This document shows, one piece after another, positions 48,632 to 57,863 of a stretch of 64,000 nt of DNA. The notes under the pieces are model-generated. The model did not search any database. It was given only the letters and a program-made list of their open reading frames with translations, and had not been told where the DNA came from. Every line of letters starts with the position of its first letter. The stretch's first letter is position 1. Location: NCBI RefSeq assembly GCF_003574475.2, contig NZ_QLIS02000001.1, positions 496,001 to 560,000 of the forward strand, written 5' to 3'. Source of the DNA: Pseudofrancisella aestuarii (GTDB lineage: Bacteria > Pseudomonadota > Gammaproteobacteria > Francisellales > Francisellaceae). Made by a program: the position numbers and the translations under genes.

Positions 48632-48649
48632 TAAATTATAGCATAATGA

Positions 48650-49876
48650 CTAGCTAGATTTATTACGCTTTCTTAATGCAAATAAAAGCATAAAAATACT
48701 AGCTATGAACATAACTCCACCAAAAGGTAAAGGAGCATATATAGATTTAGAAACTAAATGGCCCATCATAATATCATTCAAAAACCATGCCATACCAAAG
48801 CCAGCTCCAGCAGCTCCCATAGCTTTGCCTTGTTCTTGATCTGTTACAGATGAGGAAATAATAGTTAACAGTGCTGTATAACAAATCAACTGAGATGCAG
48901 AGCCAACTACACCAATTAACCATTGAATACCTATATTTGCAAATATTGCAGTTGATATTAATCCTATCGAACAAATTACAGCAAATATAATAAAAGCTTT
49001 TGTAGGAGTTATTTTTTTAAAAATATATGGCTGAAAAAATAAACTACAAATAGCAACAGCTAAACCTGTAGCAGCATAGAAAAGACCTGTCATGCTAGTG
49101 TTATAGCTATAAACTTCATTTAAAAATAATGCTATGCCTTGACCATAAAAGCCCCAAGCAGCTTGCATCAATAAATAAGCGACTCCAACCAGTCTTATCC
49201 TTTTATCTGAAAGCAAGAAAGATATCGTTTTATAAACAGTTCCTATAGTTAATACTAATCCAGGATGTTTAGGTAAATCCTTCTTCATAACAATAAAGAT
49301 AAATAGCATATTCACTAATGATATAATAGCCGCCACAAAAAAAGGCAATGTATGACTAATACTCATAGAAGCTGCGAAACTTGTTGTTATAGGACCTATA
49401 ATAAAGCCTAATGAAGCAGCCATAGTTATAAAGCCTAGATTCTTGGATTTTTCTTCTTCACTACTTATATCAATAACGGCTGCTTGTGCTATTTCAAAAG
49501 CACCTCCTGCTAAACCACTTATGAAACGACTAGCTATAAAAAGTAAATAATCTCCTGAATATATTGCATAAGCAGATAACATATAGGATAAAGATGTACA
49601 GAAAACGGCTGATAATAGCACAATTTTTCGACCATACTTATCGGAAAGCTCTCCCAATATTGGACCGCCTAAAACTAATCCAAGTGGCCATGAAGCTAAT
49701 GCGATAGAATAATACCAATTCTGAAAGTTGCCACCTACTTCTCCAAAAGTAACTGCATTAGAGTCAAAAAATAATGACGGCATAATAGGAAAAACTAATC
49801 CCAACCCCATTATATCTATAACAATAGTTACAATTAATATCGCTATTAAGATATTTTTAGAAAATTTATCTGCCAT
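48650..49876 (-). CDS. TetA-like MFS drug efflux transporter
   Basis: A protein of about 408 residues with 12 helices and DHA1 motifs: DIMGLGLVFPIMP in helix 1, GPILGELSDKYGRKIVLL as motif A, RFISGLAGGAFEIAQAAVID, and GFIIGP as motif C. TetA-like proteins export tetracyclines or other drugs; substrate unknown. I take the ATG at 49876; the open frame extends to a TTG at 49894, which has no ribosome binding site. The uup gene lies 47 bases downstream on the same strand. Confidence 0.87.
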   Translation of the reverse strand: MADKFSKNILIAILIVTIVIDIMGLGLVFPIMPSLFFDSNAVTFGEVGGNFQNWYYSIALASWPLGLVLGGPILGELSDKYGRKIVLLSAVFCTSLSYMLSAYAIYSGDYLLFIASRFISGLAGGAFEIAQAAVIDISSEEEKSKNLGFITMAASLGFIIGPITTSFAASMSISHTLPFFVAAIISLVNMLFIFIVMKKDLPKHPGLVLTIGTVYKTISFLLSDKRIRLVGVAYLLMQAAWGFYGQGIALFLNEVYSYNTSMTGLFYAATGLAVAICSLFFQPYIFKKITPTKAFIIFAVICSIGLISTAIFANIGIQWLIGVVGSASQLICYTALLTIISSSVTDQEQGKAMGAAGAGFGMAWFLNDIMMGHLVSKSIYAPLPFGGVMFIASIFMLLFALRKRNKSS

Positions 49877-49976
49877 AAGAAAACCCAATATCAAATATTT
49901 TTAAATAAATTTAAAAGTATAAAAAGACAAAAAAGTAGTCCAAGATTGTAGCTTAAAATAATAATTTATTCAATAA

Positions 49977-51017
49977 TTAATGGCTTGCAATATAGTTATG
50001 CTCTACAGCTAATTCCTCTAAAGCTTTTAAAAAAGTTTTAATATAGAACTCCAAGATTTGATTACCATAACCATTCAATAAAACTATATTTTCAAAATTA
50101 TTTTTAACATAGGTTTCAAAAGCTAAAATCTCTTTATAATCTACTTGCTTATTTTTTTCTATACTCTTACTTACATGCCCCAGAATTTGTAGAGTTTTTT
50201 CTTCGATATCTATAAAAGTAGTATCTTTAAGCAATGACTCTTTATCATCTTCAGTTATACTAGTATCAACGTAGTCATAAATTAGAATCATGTATCTATA
50301 AAGTCTACGTATATATAAACTCATTTTCTGATATTCTTTTGCTACTTGAGTTTTATTTTCATAAGAAACTTCTTTAATCAAATTAATTTGCTTAGTAAAC
50401 TCTGAAAAAATATTAGTCATCAAGTCTTCATGAATACTACCTCTTTCATGAAATAAAATTTCATAAAAAGTTCTGATATCATTAATAGTTTTAGAAAAGC
50501 TTTCTTTTAGCCTTCTTTCTGCCCTTATTGGAAAAACAAATCTATTTACAAGTAATGCAATTACTATACCTTGAGAAATCTCTATCATTCTAAATATAGC
50601 TAGTTCAACACTAGCATTTTCATTTAAAATAATAATTATCATTGTTATTCCAGCCAAGGATCCTGCATAACTAAATTTAGAAGATGCCCCAGCTATAAAA
50701 ACTGCCACCATAATAAAAATAAAAGCTAATGAAAAGGCTTCAACCTTATTGAAACTAATCAGGATTATTACAATTGCAATACTTGCGCTAATTATAGTAC
50801 CAACAAAACGCATCAAAGCTTTATCTAAAGCACCACCAAGATTTGGCTGCGTTGACATAACAACTAAAACAGTTATCACCATCCACATATACATTTGCTC
50901 AGCTCTAAAAAAGCTATCTAAGAGCCTACCTAAAGCATATGCTATTAAACATGCTATAACTGTTTTTGCTGCATTGATTGCTGCGTATTTTTTACTATTT
51001 AAAAAAGCAAATTGCAT
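49977..51017 (-). CDS. FUSC-family inner-membrane protein (aromatic acid exporter-like)
   Basis: A 346-residue protein with an N-terminal six-helix FUSC domain (AKTVIACLIAYALGRLLD, MWMVITVLVVMSTQPNLGGAL, FVGTIISASIAIVIILI) ending in the usual FVFPIRAERRL, then a soluble helical tail of about 160 residues. Relatives such as AaeB export aromatic acids, but fuller proteins have two such halves. Substrate unknown. It follows rlmB by 17 bases in the hldE-mpl-rlmB run. Confidence 0.85.
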   Translation of the reverse strand: MQFAFLNSKKYAAINAAKTVIACLIAYALGRLLDSFFRAEQMYMWMVITVLVVMSTQPNLGGALDKALMRFVGTIISASIAIVIILISFNKVEAFSLAFIFIMVAVFIAGASSKFSYAGSLAGITMIIIILNENASVELAIFRMIEISQGIVIALLVNRFVFPIRAERRLKESFSKTINDIRTFYEILFHERGSIHEDLMTNIFSEFTKQINLIKEVSYENKTQVAKEYQKMSLYIRRLYRYMILIYDYVDTSITEDDKESLLKDTTFIDIEEKTLQILGHVSKSIEKNKQVDYKEILAFETYVKNNFENIVLLNGYGNQILEFYIKTFLKALEELAVEHNYIASH

Positions 51018-51034
51018 AACTTATATAATTATTT

Positions 51035-51787
51035 TTATTCCTTTACAAAATTCCTTTGCCTAACAACCTCATACATAGAAACTCCAGAAGCAACTGAAAC
51101 ATTTAGACTAGATACTTCCCCATACATTGGTAGCTTAGCTAGAAAATCACAATTAGCCTTTGTTTTTTGCCTCATCCCTTTTCCTTCTGAGCCAGCCACT
51201 AAAGCTATAGAATCTTGCAAGTTCATATCATATAAGCTTTCATCAGCCTCACCAGCTAATCCAATCACCCATACACCTTGTTCCTTTAGCTTTTCAATTG
51301 CTCTAGAAAGATTAGTAACAACTACAATTTTTAAATGTTCTGCCGCCCCACAAGCAACTTTTTTGACAGTTGCATTTACTGTAGCGCTGTTATCTTTAGG
51401 GATAACTAAAAAATCAACTCCAGCAGAATGTGCTGTTCTAATACAAGCGCCTAAATTATGAGGATCTTGAACACTATCTAAGATTAATATGAAAGCATTT
51501 TTATCTTGTGGAAGTAACCTTTTTAGATCTTTTTCATCATACATTTTTTGATTATTTTCTAAACTATAAGCAAATATGCCTTGATGTGTTACATCTCTCG
51601 GTAATCTCTCTGGAAGTTGCTTAATATTATTTATAATCTCTGGCTCTATTCCTTTTTTATTCGCCAACTCTAGAATATTCTTTATCTGTGGATTATGTAA
51701 ACCTTTACTAAGGATAATTACTTTACTAGCACTATCTGTTTTTATTAAGCTTTCTACCGCATGTATGCCATATACTAGACTACTCAC
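51035..51787 (-). CDS. rlmB: 23S rRNA (guanosine-2'-O-)-methyltransferase
   Basis: A 250-residue SpoU-family (SPOUT) methyltransferase that methylates G2251 of 23S rRNA in E. coli. It has an N-terminal L30e-like substrate-binding part (VYGIHAVESLIK), then the knotted SAM domain with LDSVQDPHNLGACIRTA, VAGSEGKGMR and SLNVSVASGVSMYE. It starts at a GTG at 51787, with GGAG six bases upstream, inside the end of mpl, giving an 8-base overlap and likely translational coupling. Confidence 0.94.
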   Translation of the reverse strand: MSSLVYGIHAVESLIKTDSASKVIILSKGLHNPQIKNILELANKKGIEPEIINNIKQLPERLPRDVTHQGIFAYSLENNQKMYDEKDLKRLLPQDKNAFILILDSVQDPHNLGACIRTAHSAGVDFLVIPKDNSATVNATVKKVACGAAEHLKIVVVTNLSRAIEKLKEQGVWVIGLAGEADESLYDMNLQDSIALVAGSEGKGMRQKTKANCDFLAKLPMYGEVSSLNVSVASGVSMYEVVRQRNFVKE

Positions 51788-53153
51788 TTGCCGCTCCTAG
51801 TAAAATTGGTAATGTTTCTCTTAAACCATCAAAAGAACCATTACTCATCATAACAATTTCTATTTTATTACCTTTCTCTTGTTTTAATACTTCTAAAACG
51901 TGCTCTTTAAAATTTTCAGCTTCATCAATATATACAACTGTATCAATATCATTGAGTGTAGACTTTGTATCCCATTTTAATAATTTATGATTATAAAATA
52001 GAACCTTATTAGCTCTCTGCAGTGCTTGAGGTAAAAAATCTTTATTGCTGCCATCTTTCATTGTATTTGATCTAGGATCAACTAAAGCTAAAACATATGC
52101 ATCTGGAGTTTTATTTTTTACCGCATCTAAAGTAAGTTTAATTGATGTTGGATGATGTGCAAAATCATCATATAAAGTTATTCTCTCATTTTTAAAGATA
52201 ACTTCTAATCTTCTTTTGACACCTTTAAAACTATTTAGTGCATCTAAAATATCCTTATCATCAATTCCAATCTGTTTTGCCACAGAATATGCACTTAATG
52301 CATTTAGTGCATTATGTTGTCCAATAAAGCCCCAATTAACTGATAATTCTTCCGTACCATTAACAATTCTAAAACTTGAATAATCACTACTATGCTTATC
52401 TATATGAATAGAGTTTTCAATATTTGTCTGAACTCTCTTTGACCAACAGCCCATGTTTATTATATGCTGAACATTTTCATCAGAAGCATTATATATAACA
52501 CTAGCTTTACTTGGCATTTTTCTTAGAAGTTGATGAAATTGCCAATAAATAGCATCAATATCCTTAAAGATATCCGCATGATCATATTCAATATTATTTA
52601 TAACTAAAATATATGGATCATAATGAATTAGTTTCGATCTCTTATCAAAAAAAGCAGTATCATACTCATCAGCTTCTATTACAAAATACTCAGAATCAGT
52701 GTATCTTGATGATACTCCAAAATCCCCACTAATTCCTCCAACCAAGAAGCTAGGATTTAAGCCTGCTTGCTCTAATATTTTTATAGTCATAGTAGTTGTT
52801 GTGGTTTTTCCATGAGTACCAGAAATTGCGATAACTTTCTTATGTCTTAAGACATTTTCATACAGCCATGAAGGACCTGAAAAGTAATTAAGCTTTTCAT
52901 CTAATATTTTCTCTATTATAGGTAACCCTCTTTTCATAACATTACCTATGATAATTTCATCAGGCTTGTTATCTAATTGAGAAACATCAAAACCTTTAAT
53001 TATATCTATCCCTTGACTTTCAAGATATGTACTCATTGGAGGATAAACATTAAGATCAGAACCAGTGACTTTATAACCTCTTTGTTTAGCAAGAACTGCT
53101 AATGATCCCATAAATGTTCCACAAACACCCAAAATATGAACATGCTTACTCAT
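51780..53153 (-). CDS. mpl: UDP-N-acetylmuramate:tripeptide ligase (murein recycling)
   Basis: A 457-residue Mur ligase of the Mpl type: HILGVCGTFMGSLAVLAKQRGYKVTGSD at the N-terminus, then AISGTHGKTTTTTM, EADEYDTAFFDKRSK, NNIEYDHADIF, GQHNALNALSA and YDDFAHHPTSIKLTL. Mpl joins recycled L-Ala-D-Glu-meso-DAP to UDP-MurNAc. The EYDTAFFDKRSKF region separates it from MurC. It follows hldE by 14 bases. Confidence 0.93.
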   Translation of the reverse strand: MSKHVHILGVCGTFMGSLAVLAKQRGYKVTGSDLNVYPPMSTYLESQGIDIIKGFDVSQLDNKPDEIIIGNVMKRGLPIIEKILDEKLNYFSGPSWLYENVLRHKKVIAISGTHGKTTTTTMTIKILEQAGLNPSFLVGGISGDFGVSSRYTDSEYFVIEADEYDTAFFDKRSKLIHYDPYILVINNIEYDHADIFKDIDAIYWQFHQLLRKMPSKASVIYNASDENVQHIINMGCWSKRVQTNIENSIHIDKHSSDYSSFRIVNGTEELSVNWGFIGQHNALNALSAYSVAKQIGIDDKDILDALNSFKGVKRRLEVIFKNERITLYDDFAHHPTSIKLTLDAVKNKTPDAYVLALVDPRSNTMKDGSNKDFLPQALQRANKVLFYNHKLLKWDTKSTLNDIDTVVYIDEAENFKEHVLEVLKQEKGNKIEIVMMSNGSFDGLRETLPILLGAASE

Positions 53154-53167
53154 AAACCTAAATAACC

Positions 53168-54583
53168 TTAATTACTGGATTTTATTTTATTAACAATATT
53201 TGTTGTTGAAAAACCTGGTTTTAGAGTAATAGTTTTTACTTCTCCACCATTTGAAATAACATGTTCAGCACCAACAATATTATCAACTGTATAGTCTGCA
53301 CCTTTAACCAAAATATTAGGTGTAACTTTTTCTATGACATTTGCTGGAGTATCCTCTGAAAAAGGCACCACCCAATCAACACACCCTAAAGCTGCTAAAA
53401 GTTCCATTCTAGCTTGTAAAGGAACTATCGGTCTTTCAGGGCCTTTTAAGCGAACAACTGATTCATCTGTATTCACGGCTACTATTAATTTATCGCCTAA
53501 TTTTCTTGCTGCTTGCAAATATTCAACATGTCCTGCATGTAGAATATCAAAACAACCATTTGTCATTACAACTTTCTCACCAACTAAAGAAAGATCATTA
53601 GTCATCTGAGCAAGCTCATCTTGAGAAACTATACCAAATTTAAAACCTCTGTTCCCTGATAATGCTACATGTAACTCTTCTAAAGTAACCGTAGCTGTAC
53701 CTATTTTGCCGACAACAATTCCAGCTGCTGCATTTGCTATATTCATAGATTCTTCAACTGTATATCCAAGAGAAATACCTATCGATAAAACAGCAATAAC
53801 CGTATCACCAGCTCCAGTTACATCAAAAACCTCTTTTGCAACTGTTGGAATAGTTTTATTATCACCATTCTTTTTAACTATAGTCATACCTTTTTCACTT
53901 CTTGTGATAAGTATATTATCTATATTATATTTGTTAGCTAATTCCATAGCTTTCTTTATTATGTCGTCCTCTGATTGACATTTACCAACAACTGTTTCAA
54001 ACTCTTTAAAATTTGGTGTAATGACTGTTGCACCACTATACTTACTAAAATCGGTTCCTTTAGGATCTACTAAAACTTGACAGCCTGCTGCTTTTGCCTT
54101 TTCAATTAATAAAGTTGTATTACTTAAAGTACCCTTACCATAATCAGATAAAATTACTGTATTAAAGTTTGGCAATATTTTCTGAAACTCATCAATAAAT
54201 TCATTTTTGGGAATATCATTAAAGTTTTGTTCAAAGTCAAGCCTTACAAGCTGATGCTTTTGAGCTAAAACTCTTAGTTTTGTAATAGTTGGATATTCTG
54301 TTTTAACAAGTGTCGTCTGAACTTTTCCTTTTAACAGCTCTTTCTCTAATATATTCGCAGACTCATCTTTTCCTACTAAGGCACAGATTCCTACAACCCC
54401 ATCAAGAGTACTAATATTCAAAGCCACGTTGCCAGCTCCTCCAACTCTATCCTCTACATTTTTTACGTTTACTACAGGGACAGGTGCTTCTGGAGAAATC
54501 CTATCGGAACTACCATGATAATACTTATCAAGCATTACATCACCCACAACAAGAATTTTTGCTTTCGAAATATCTTTATACAT
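53168..54583 (-). CDS. hldE: Bifunctional heptose 7-phosphate kinase / heptose 1-phosphate adenylyltransferase
   Basis: A 471-residue fusion for ADP-heptose, the donor for LPS inner-core heptose. The N-terminal ribokinase-like part has SPEAPVPVVNV, RVGGAGNVALNI, DYGKGTL, DPKGTDFSKY and TGAGDTVIAV. The C-terminal nucleotidyltransferase starts at MTNGCFDILHAGHVEYL (residues 340-356). ADP-heptose is needed for heptosyltransferases; Francisella LPS is often described as lacking heptose, so its end use deserves attention. First gene of the hldE-mpl-rlmB-FUSC run. Confidence 0.95.
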   Translation of the reverse strand: MYKDISKAKILVVGDVMLDKYYHGSSDRISPEAPVPVVNVKNVEDRVGGAGNVALNISTLDGVVGICALVGKDESANILEKELLKGKVQTTLVKTEYPTITKLRVLAQKHQLVRLDFEQNFNDIPKNEFIDEFQKILPNFNTVILSDYGKGTLSNTTLLIEKAKAAGCQVLVDPKGTDFSKYSGATVITPNFKEFETVVGKCQSEDDIIKKAMELANKYNIDNILITRSEKGMTIVKKNGDNKTIPTVAKEVFDVTGAGDTVIAVLSIGISLGYTVEESMNIANAAAGIVVGKIGTATVTLEELHVALSGNRGFKFGIVSQDELAQMTNDLSLVGEKVVMTNGCFDILHAGHVEYLQAARKLGDKLIVAVNTDESVVRLKGPERPIVPLQARMELLAALGCVDWVVPFSEDTPANVIEKVTPNILVKGADYTVDNIVGAEHVISNGGEVKTITLKPGFSTTNIVNKIKSSN

Positions 54584-54678
54584 ATAAGTCCTAAAGAATG
54601 CTTTTATAAAACATAGTTATCTACGATTATAGCAATAAAAAGAATTTTTTATTAGGGAAATAATATTTGAATGAAAAC

Positions 54679-54707
54679 TTGGTATTTTTTTTCATATTAT
54701 TTATACT
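54679..54707 (+). promoter_or_regulatory. Sigma-70-type promoter for pyrE-lpxH
   Basis: A -35 TTGGTA at 54679-54684 and -10 TATACT at 54702-54707 with a 17-base spacer. The transcript would start near 54714, about 26 bases before the pyrE ATG at 54740. Confidence 0.45.
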
Positions 54708-54739
54708 TCATCTAGAAATATTTACCATTAAGTTTTCTA

Positions 54740-55366
54740 ATGTTTGTTGAGTTTGCTTTACATAATAATGTTCTAAGGTTTGGAGAGTTTACTCTAAAAT
54801 CTGGAAGAATTAGTCCATATTTTTTTAACGCCGGTCTCTTTAATACAGGAAAGCAGCTAGCTACTTTAGCTGATTACTATGCGAAAGTTATTATGGATTC
54901 AGAAATAGAATTTGACGTATTATTTGGTCCAGCCTATAAAGGAATTCCCTTAGCCGCAGCAATCTCTACGGTATTAGCTTTAAAATACAATAAAGATGTT
55001 CCTTATGCTTTTGATAGAAAAGAAGCAAAAGATCATGGTGAAGGTGGTCTTTTTGTAGGGGCTGATATGAAAGATAAAAAAGTTCTGCTTGTTGATGATG
55101 TAATGACAGCAGGTACTGCTTTCTATGAGTCGTACAATAAATTAAAAAATATAAATGCTAAGATTTCAGGTGTAGTCCTATCTATTGATAGACAAGAAAA
55201 AGCGAAAGACTTAGATATTTCTGCTACACAAAGAATAGAGAATGAATTCAATATTCCCGTAAAATCTATTACAAACTTTGATGATATTTATGATTATGTA
55301 AGAGATCATTTAGACTCAGAAATGATAAATAAATTTAAACTATACCGCGAGAAATATGGTGCATAA
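54740..55366 (+). CDS. pyrE: Orotate phosphoribosyltransferase
   Basis: A 208-residue type I phosphoribosyltransferase that turns orotate and PRPP into OMP in pyrimidine synthesis. Visible motifs: FTLKSGRISPYFFNAGLFN, GPAYKGIPLA, FDRKEAKDHGEGG with the catalytic loop lysine, and the PRPP motif VLLVDDVMTAGTA. The start follows a promoter-like site but has only a weak ribosome binding site. lpxH begins inside its end. Confidence 0.96.
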   Translation: MFVEFALHNNVLRFGEFTLKSGRISPYFFNAGLFNTGKQLATLADYYAKVIMDSEIEFDVLFGPAYKGIPLAAAISTVLALKYNKDVPYAFDRKEAKDHGEGGLFVGADMKDKKVLLVDDVMTAGTAFYESYNKLKNINAKISGVVLSIDRQEKAKDLDISATQRIENEFNIPVKSITNFDDIYDYVRDHLDSEMINKFKLYREKYGA

Positions 55367-56066
55367 AGATATTTATATAATTGCAGATCTTCATTTAAAT
55401 GCTAATAATTCTAAAATAGCTGAGATATTTAGACACTTTCTAGAAAGTATCTCTAGTCAAAAAAATAAACTTTTCATCTTAGGTGATTTTTTTGATTATT
55501 GGATTGGAGATGATCATACAGATGCTTTTTATCACCAAATAACTGGATACCTTAAGAAAGCTTCTGATAATGGTTTAGAGATTCTATTTATGCATGGAAA
55601 TAGAGACTTTCTTATTTCTAAAAAATTTGAAAAGCAAAGTGGTGTTAAAATAATAAAAGATCCTTATTATCTTAAAGTTGGATCAAATAAGATAGTGCTC
55701 GCTCATGGAGACCTGCTTTGTACAGATGATAAAAGCTATCAGTTCTATAGATCTCTAGCAAGAAATAGAATTCTACAATTTCTATTTAGAAGACTTCCTT
55801 TATTCATAAGACAGCGCCTAGCTAAAACAGCTCGCAACCATAGTTATGAGAAAAATACTCAGAAGCCAAATATTGATGTTACAGAAAAAGGAATCTTAAA
55901 ATATAAAAAAGACTGTAACATTGTTATTCATGGACATACTCATAAAATGCATATCCATGAAGAAAATGGCTATACAAGATATGTTTTAGGCGATTGGTTC
56001 AAAAAAGGAAACTATATTAAGATTGTTGATAATGAAATCTCCTTACACACTGACTTAACTCTTTAA
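55356..56066 (+). CDS. lpxH: UDP-2,3-diacylglucosamine diphosphatase
   Basis: A 236-residue metallophosphoesterase making lipid X in lipid A synthesis at the inner membrane surface. The di-metal residues are in IADLHLN, GDFFDYWIGDDH, MHGNRDFL, LAHGDLLC and IHGHTHKMHIH. It starts at an ATG inside pyrE with an 11-base overlap; coupled translation is likely. Presence of LpxH implies the LpxH route rather than LpxI. Confidence 0.96.
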   Translation: MVHKDIYIIADLHLNANNSKIAEIFRHFLESISSQKNKLFILGDFFDYWIGDDHTDAFYHQITGYLKKASDNGLEILFMHGNRDFLISKKFEKQSGVKIIKDPYYLKVGSNKIVLAHGDLLCTDDKSYQFYRSLARNRILQFLFRRLPLFIRQRLAKTARNHSYEKNTQKPNIDVTEKGILKYKKDCNIVIHGHTHKMHIHEENGYTRYVLGDWFKKGNYIKIVDNEISLHTDLTL

Positions 56067-56084
56067 CTCAAACATATCCTTAGA

Positions 56085-56978
56085 ATGAAAAAAAATAAAT
56101 ATTTCAATCCAAAATATCCAAATGCCTCGCCATATTGGACAAGAAAATGGGATAGAAAATGGCTTTTAAATAAAGATTTCTATCTTTTAAATCATATATC
56201 AGAAAAGAGTAGAAAAACTACATATAGATATGAAATATATATTCGCATAATTATAGCAATTGCCACCTTTGGTGCCTTAGCATATCTAGATAATTCAAAA
56301 TTAATAAATATTAGTGCCTTATTCAAATATAATCATTCATCAGGTTCTTTATTATTTATAATTATATTTCTTATTATACTTATACGATTTACATGGGTAT
56401 TTTATTTAATATTAACTATTGTATTATTTACAATTTTTCCAATAAAAGGATTATATTCCACTTCATTTAATTTTAGCTATACTATAGAATCTTGCCTTTA
56501 TATTATTTTTTGCCTATTTTTACTAGCTCAAGGGATTTCATATTACATATATTTTTTTAATAAATTATATCTAAGAAAGTTTGATGACTATTTTATTAAA
56601 AATATTGCTCCAGAATACAATAGTAAAGAAATGTCAGAAGAATTAAATAAAGCATTTAAAGTAAAATTTTCTGATAATAGGATTTTATATTTTCTATTTT
56701 CATCTTTTTGTCTTTACTCTTACGACCTACCCGTATCTATGGCAAAAGCACATGATGCCCCTACTCACTCTATCGGCTTTCATAGACTATGTTATTTTTA
56801 TAGTTGGGCATATTATCTAAAACCAGAATGGTTTTATAATATGCCTAAATGTAATAAGCCTATAAAAGTCTTTTGTTACATTTCATTTATAACCACTCCT
56901 TTTATAGACGCTATAATTATAATCATAGGTATTATATCAATAGGATTATTAATATATCGTGGTATAAGAGTCTTTTAA
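56085..56978 (+). CDS. Unknown integral membrane protein
   Basis: I do not recognise this 297-residue protein. It has a basic, aromatic N-terminus (YWTRKWDRKWLLNKDFYLL). Hydrophobic segments lie at about 51-68, 88-118 (probably two helices), 136-156 and 266-290. A soluble region of about 170-265 carries several His and Cys residues (HDAPTHSIGFHRLCYF). It follows lpxH by 18 bases without a strong ribosome binding site, and its 3' end overlaps argF by 30 bases tail-to-tail. Confidence 0.6.
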   Translation: MKKNKYFNPKYPNASPYWTRKWDRKWLLNKDFYLLNHISEKSRKTTYRYEIYIRIIIAIATFGALAYLDNSKLINISALFKYNHSSGSLLFIIIFLIILIRFTWVFYLILTIVLFTIFPIKGLYSTSFNFSYTIESCLYIIFCLFLLAQGISYYIYFFNKLYLRKFDDYFIKNIAPEYNSKEMSEELNKAFKVKFSDNRILYFLFSSFCLYSYDLPVSMAKAHDAPTHSIGFHRLCYFYSWAYYLKPEWFYNMPKCNKPIKVFCYISFITTPFIDAIIIIIGIISIGLLIYRGIRVF

Positions 56979-57863
56979 CAACATATACAAAACAGCTTTC
57001 TGAACAAACTTTCTATTTAAGCTCTGCTGAAAGATAACTGAGCATTCATCATCTGGTAGGTTTTCACTTACTTCCTTACCTCTCTCCATAGGCATACAGT
57101 GCATAAAGACAGCATTATCATTTGCGTAAGACATAAGTTCTTTATTCACCTGAAAACCTTCAAAAGCATCTTCTGTACACGGCTCAAATCCCATACTACA
57201 CCAAACATCTGTATATACTGCATCACAACCCTCTACAGCTTCTTTAGGGTTATCAAAGCTTTTCACAATGCTAACATGCTTTAGCTGATCCAAAACCTTT
57301 TGATCTGGCTTGTGCCCTTCTGGACATGCATAATGCACCTCGAGGCCAATGGTATTAGCCACAAGTAATAAACTGTATAAAATATTATTGGCATCTCCTA
57401 AATAAGCTACCTTAAGAGATTTAAGATCTCCAAAAACTTCTTTTAAAGTTAATAGGTCTGCTAATGTTTGACAAGGATGATATAAATCTGTCAAAGCATT
57501 TATAATAGGTACTTTTGAGTAATTAACCATCTCCTCTAAATGACTATCTGCAAAAGTTCTAATCACAACTGCTGAGCAATAATTTTGTACAACTCTTATA
57601 AAATCTTTTGGCTCCTCTTTTTTTCTAGAAGCCGAAACACTTTCTATTACATTAGCCCCCATTTCCATAATAGCTGCTGAAAAGCTAAAGCGAGTTCTAA
57701 GAGATGGTTTATCAAAAACTAAAGATATTATTTTATCTTCTAAAGCATTTTTATATTTTTTTGGGTTGTTTTTCATATCTTCTGCTATGAGCATTATATT
57801 TGCAAAATCCTCCTGATTTATCTCTGCTCCAGATAATAAATTATTAAAAGATAATTTTTTCAT
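56949..57863 (-). CDS. argF: Ornithine carbamoyltransferase
   Basis: A protein of about 304 residues that makes citrulline from ornithine and carbamoyl phosphate. Motifs: SLRTRFSF for carbamoyl phosphate, HPCQTLADLLTL, DVWCSMGFE for the amino acid, and HCMPMERG (usually HCLP). The start is the ATG at 57863, overlapping the argB stop as ATGA with GGAGGG seven bases upstream; an in-frame codon at 57884 would run into argB. Last gene of argCJBF. The DxxxSMG loop supports ornithine over N-acetylornithine. Confidence 0.93.
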   Translation of the reverse strand: MKKLSFNNLLSGAEINQEDFANIMLIAEDMKNNPKKYKNALEDKIISLVFDKPSLRTRFSFSAAIMEMGANVIESVSASRKKEEPKDFIRVVQNYCSAVVIRTFADSHLEEMVNYSKVPIINALTDLYHPCQTLADLLTLKEVFGDLKSLKVAYLGDANNILYSLLLVANTIGLEVHYACPEGHKPDQKVLDQLKHVSIVKSFDNPKEAVEGCDAVYTDVWCSMGFEPCTEDAFEGFQVNKELMSYANDNAVFMHCMPMERGKEVSENLPDDECSVIFQQSLNRKFVQKAVLYMLLKDSYTTIY

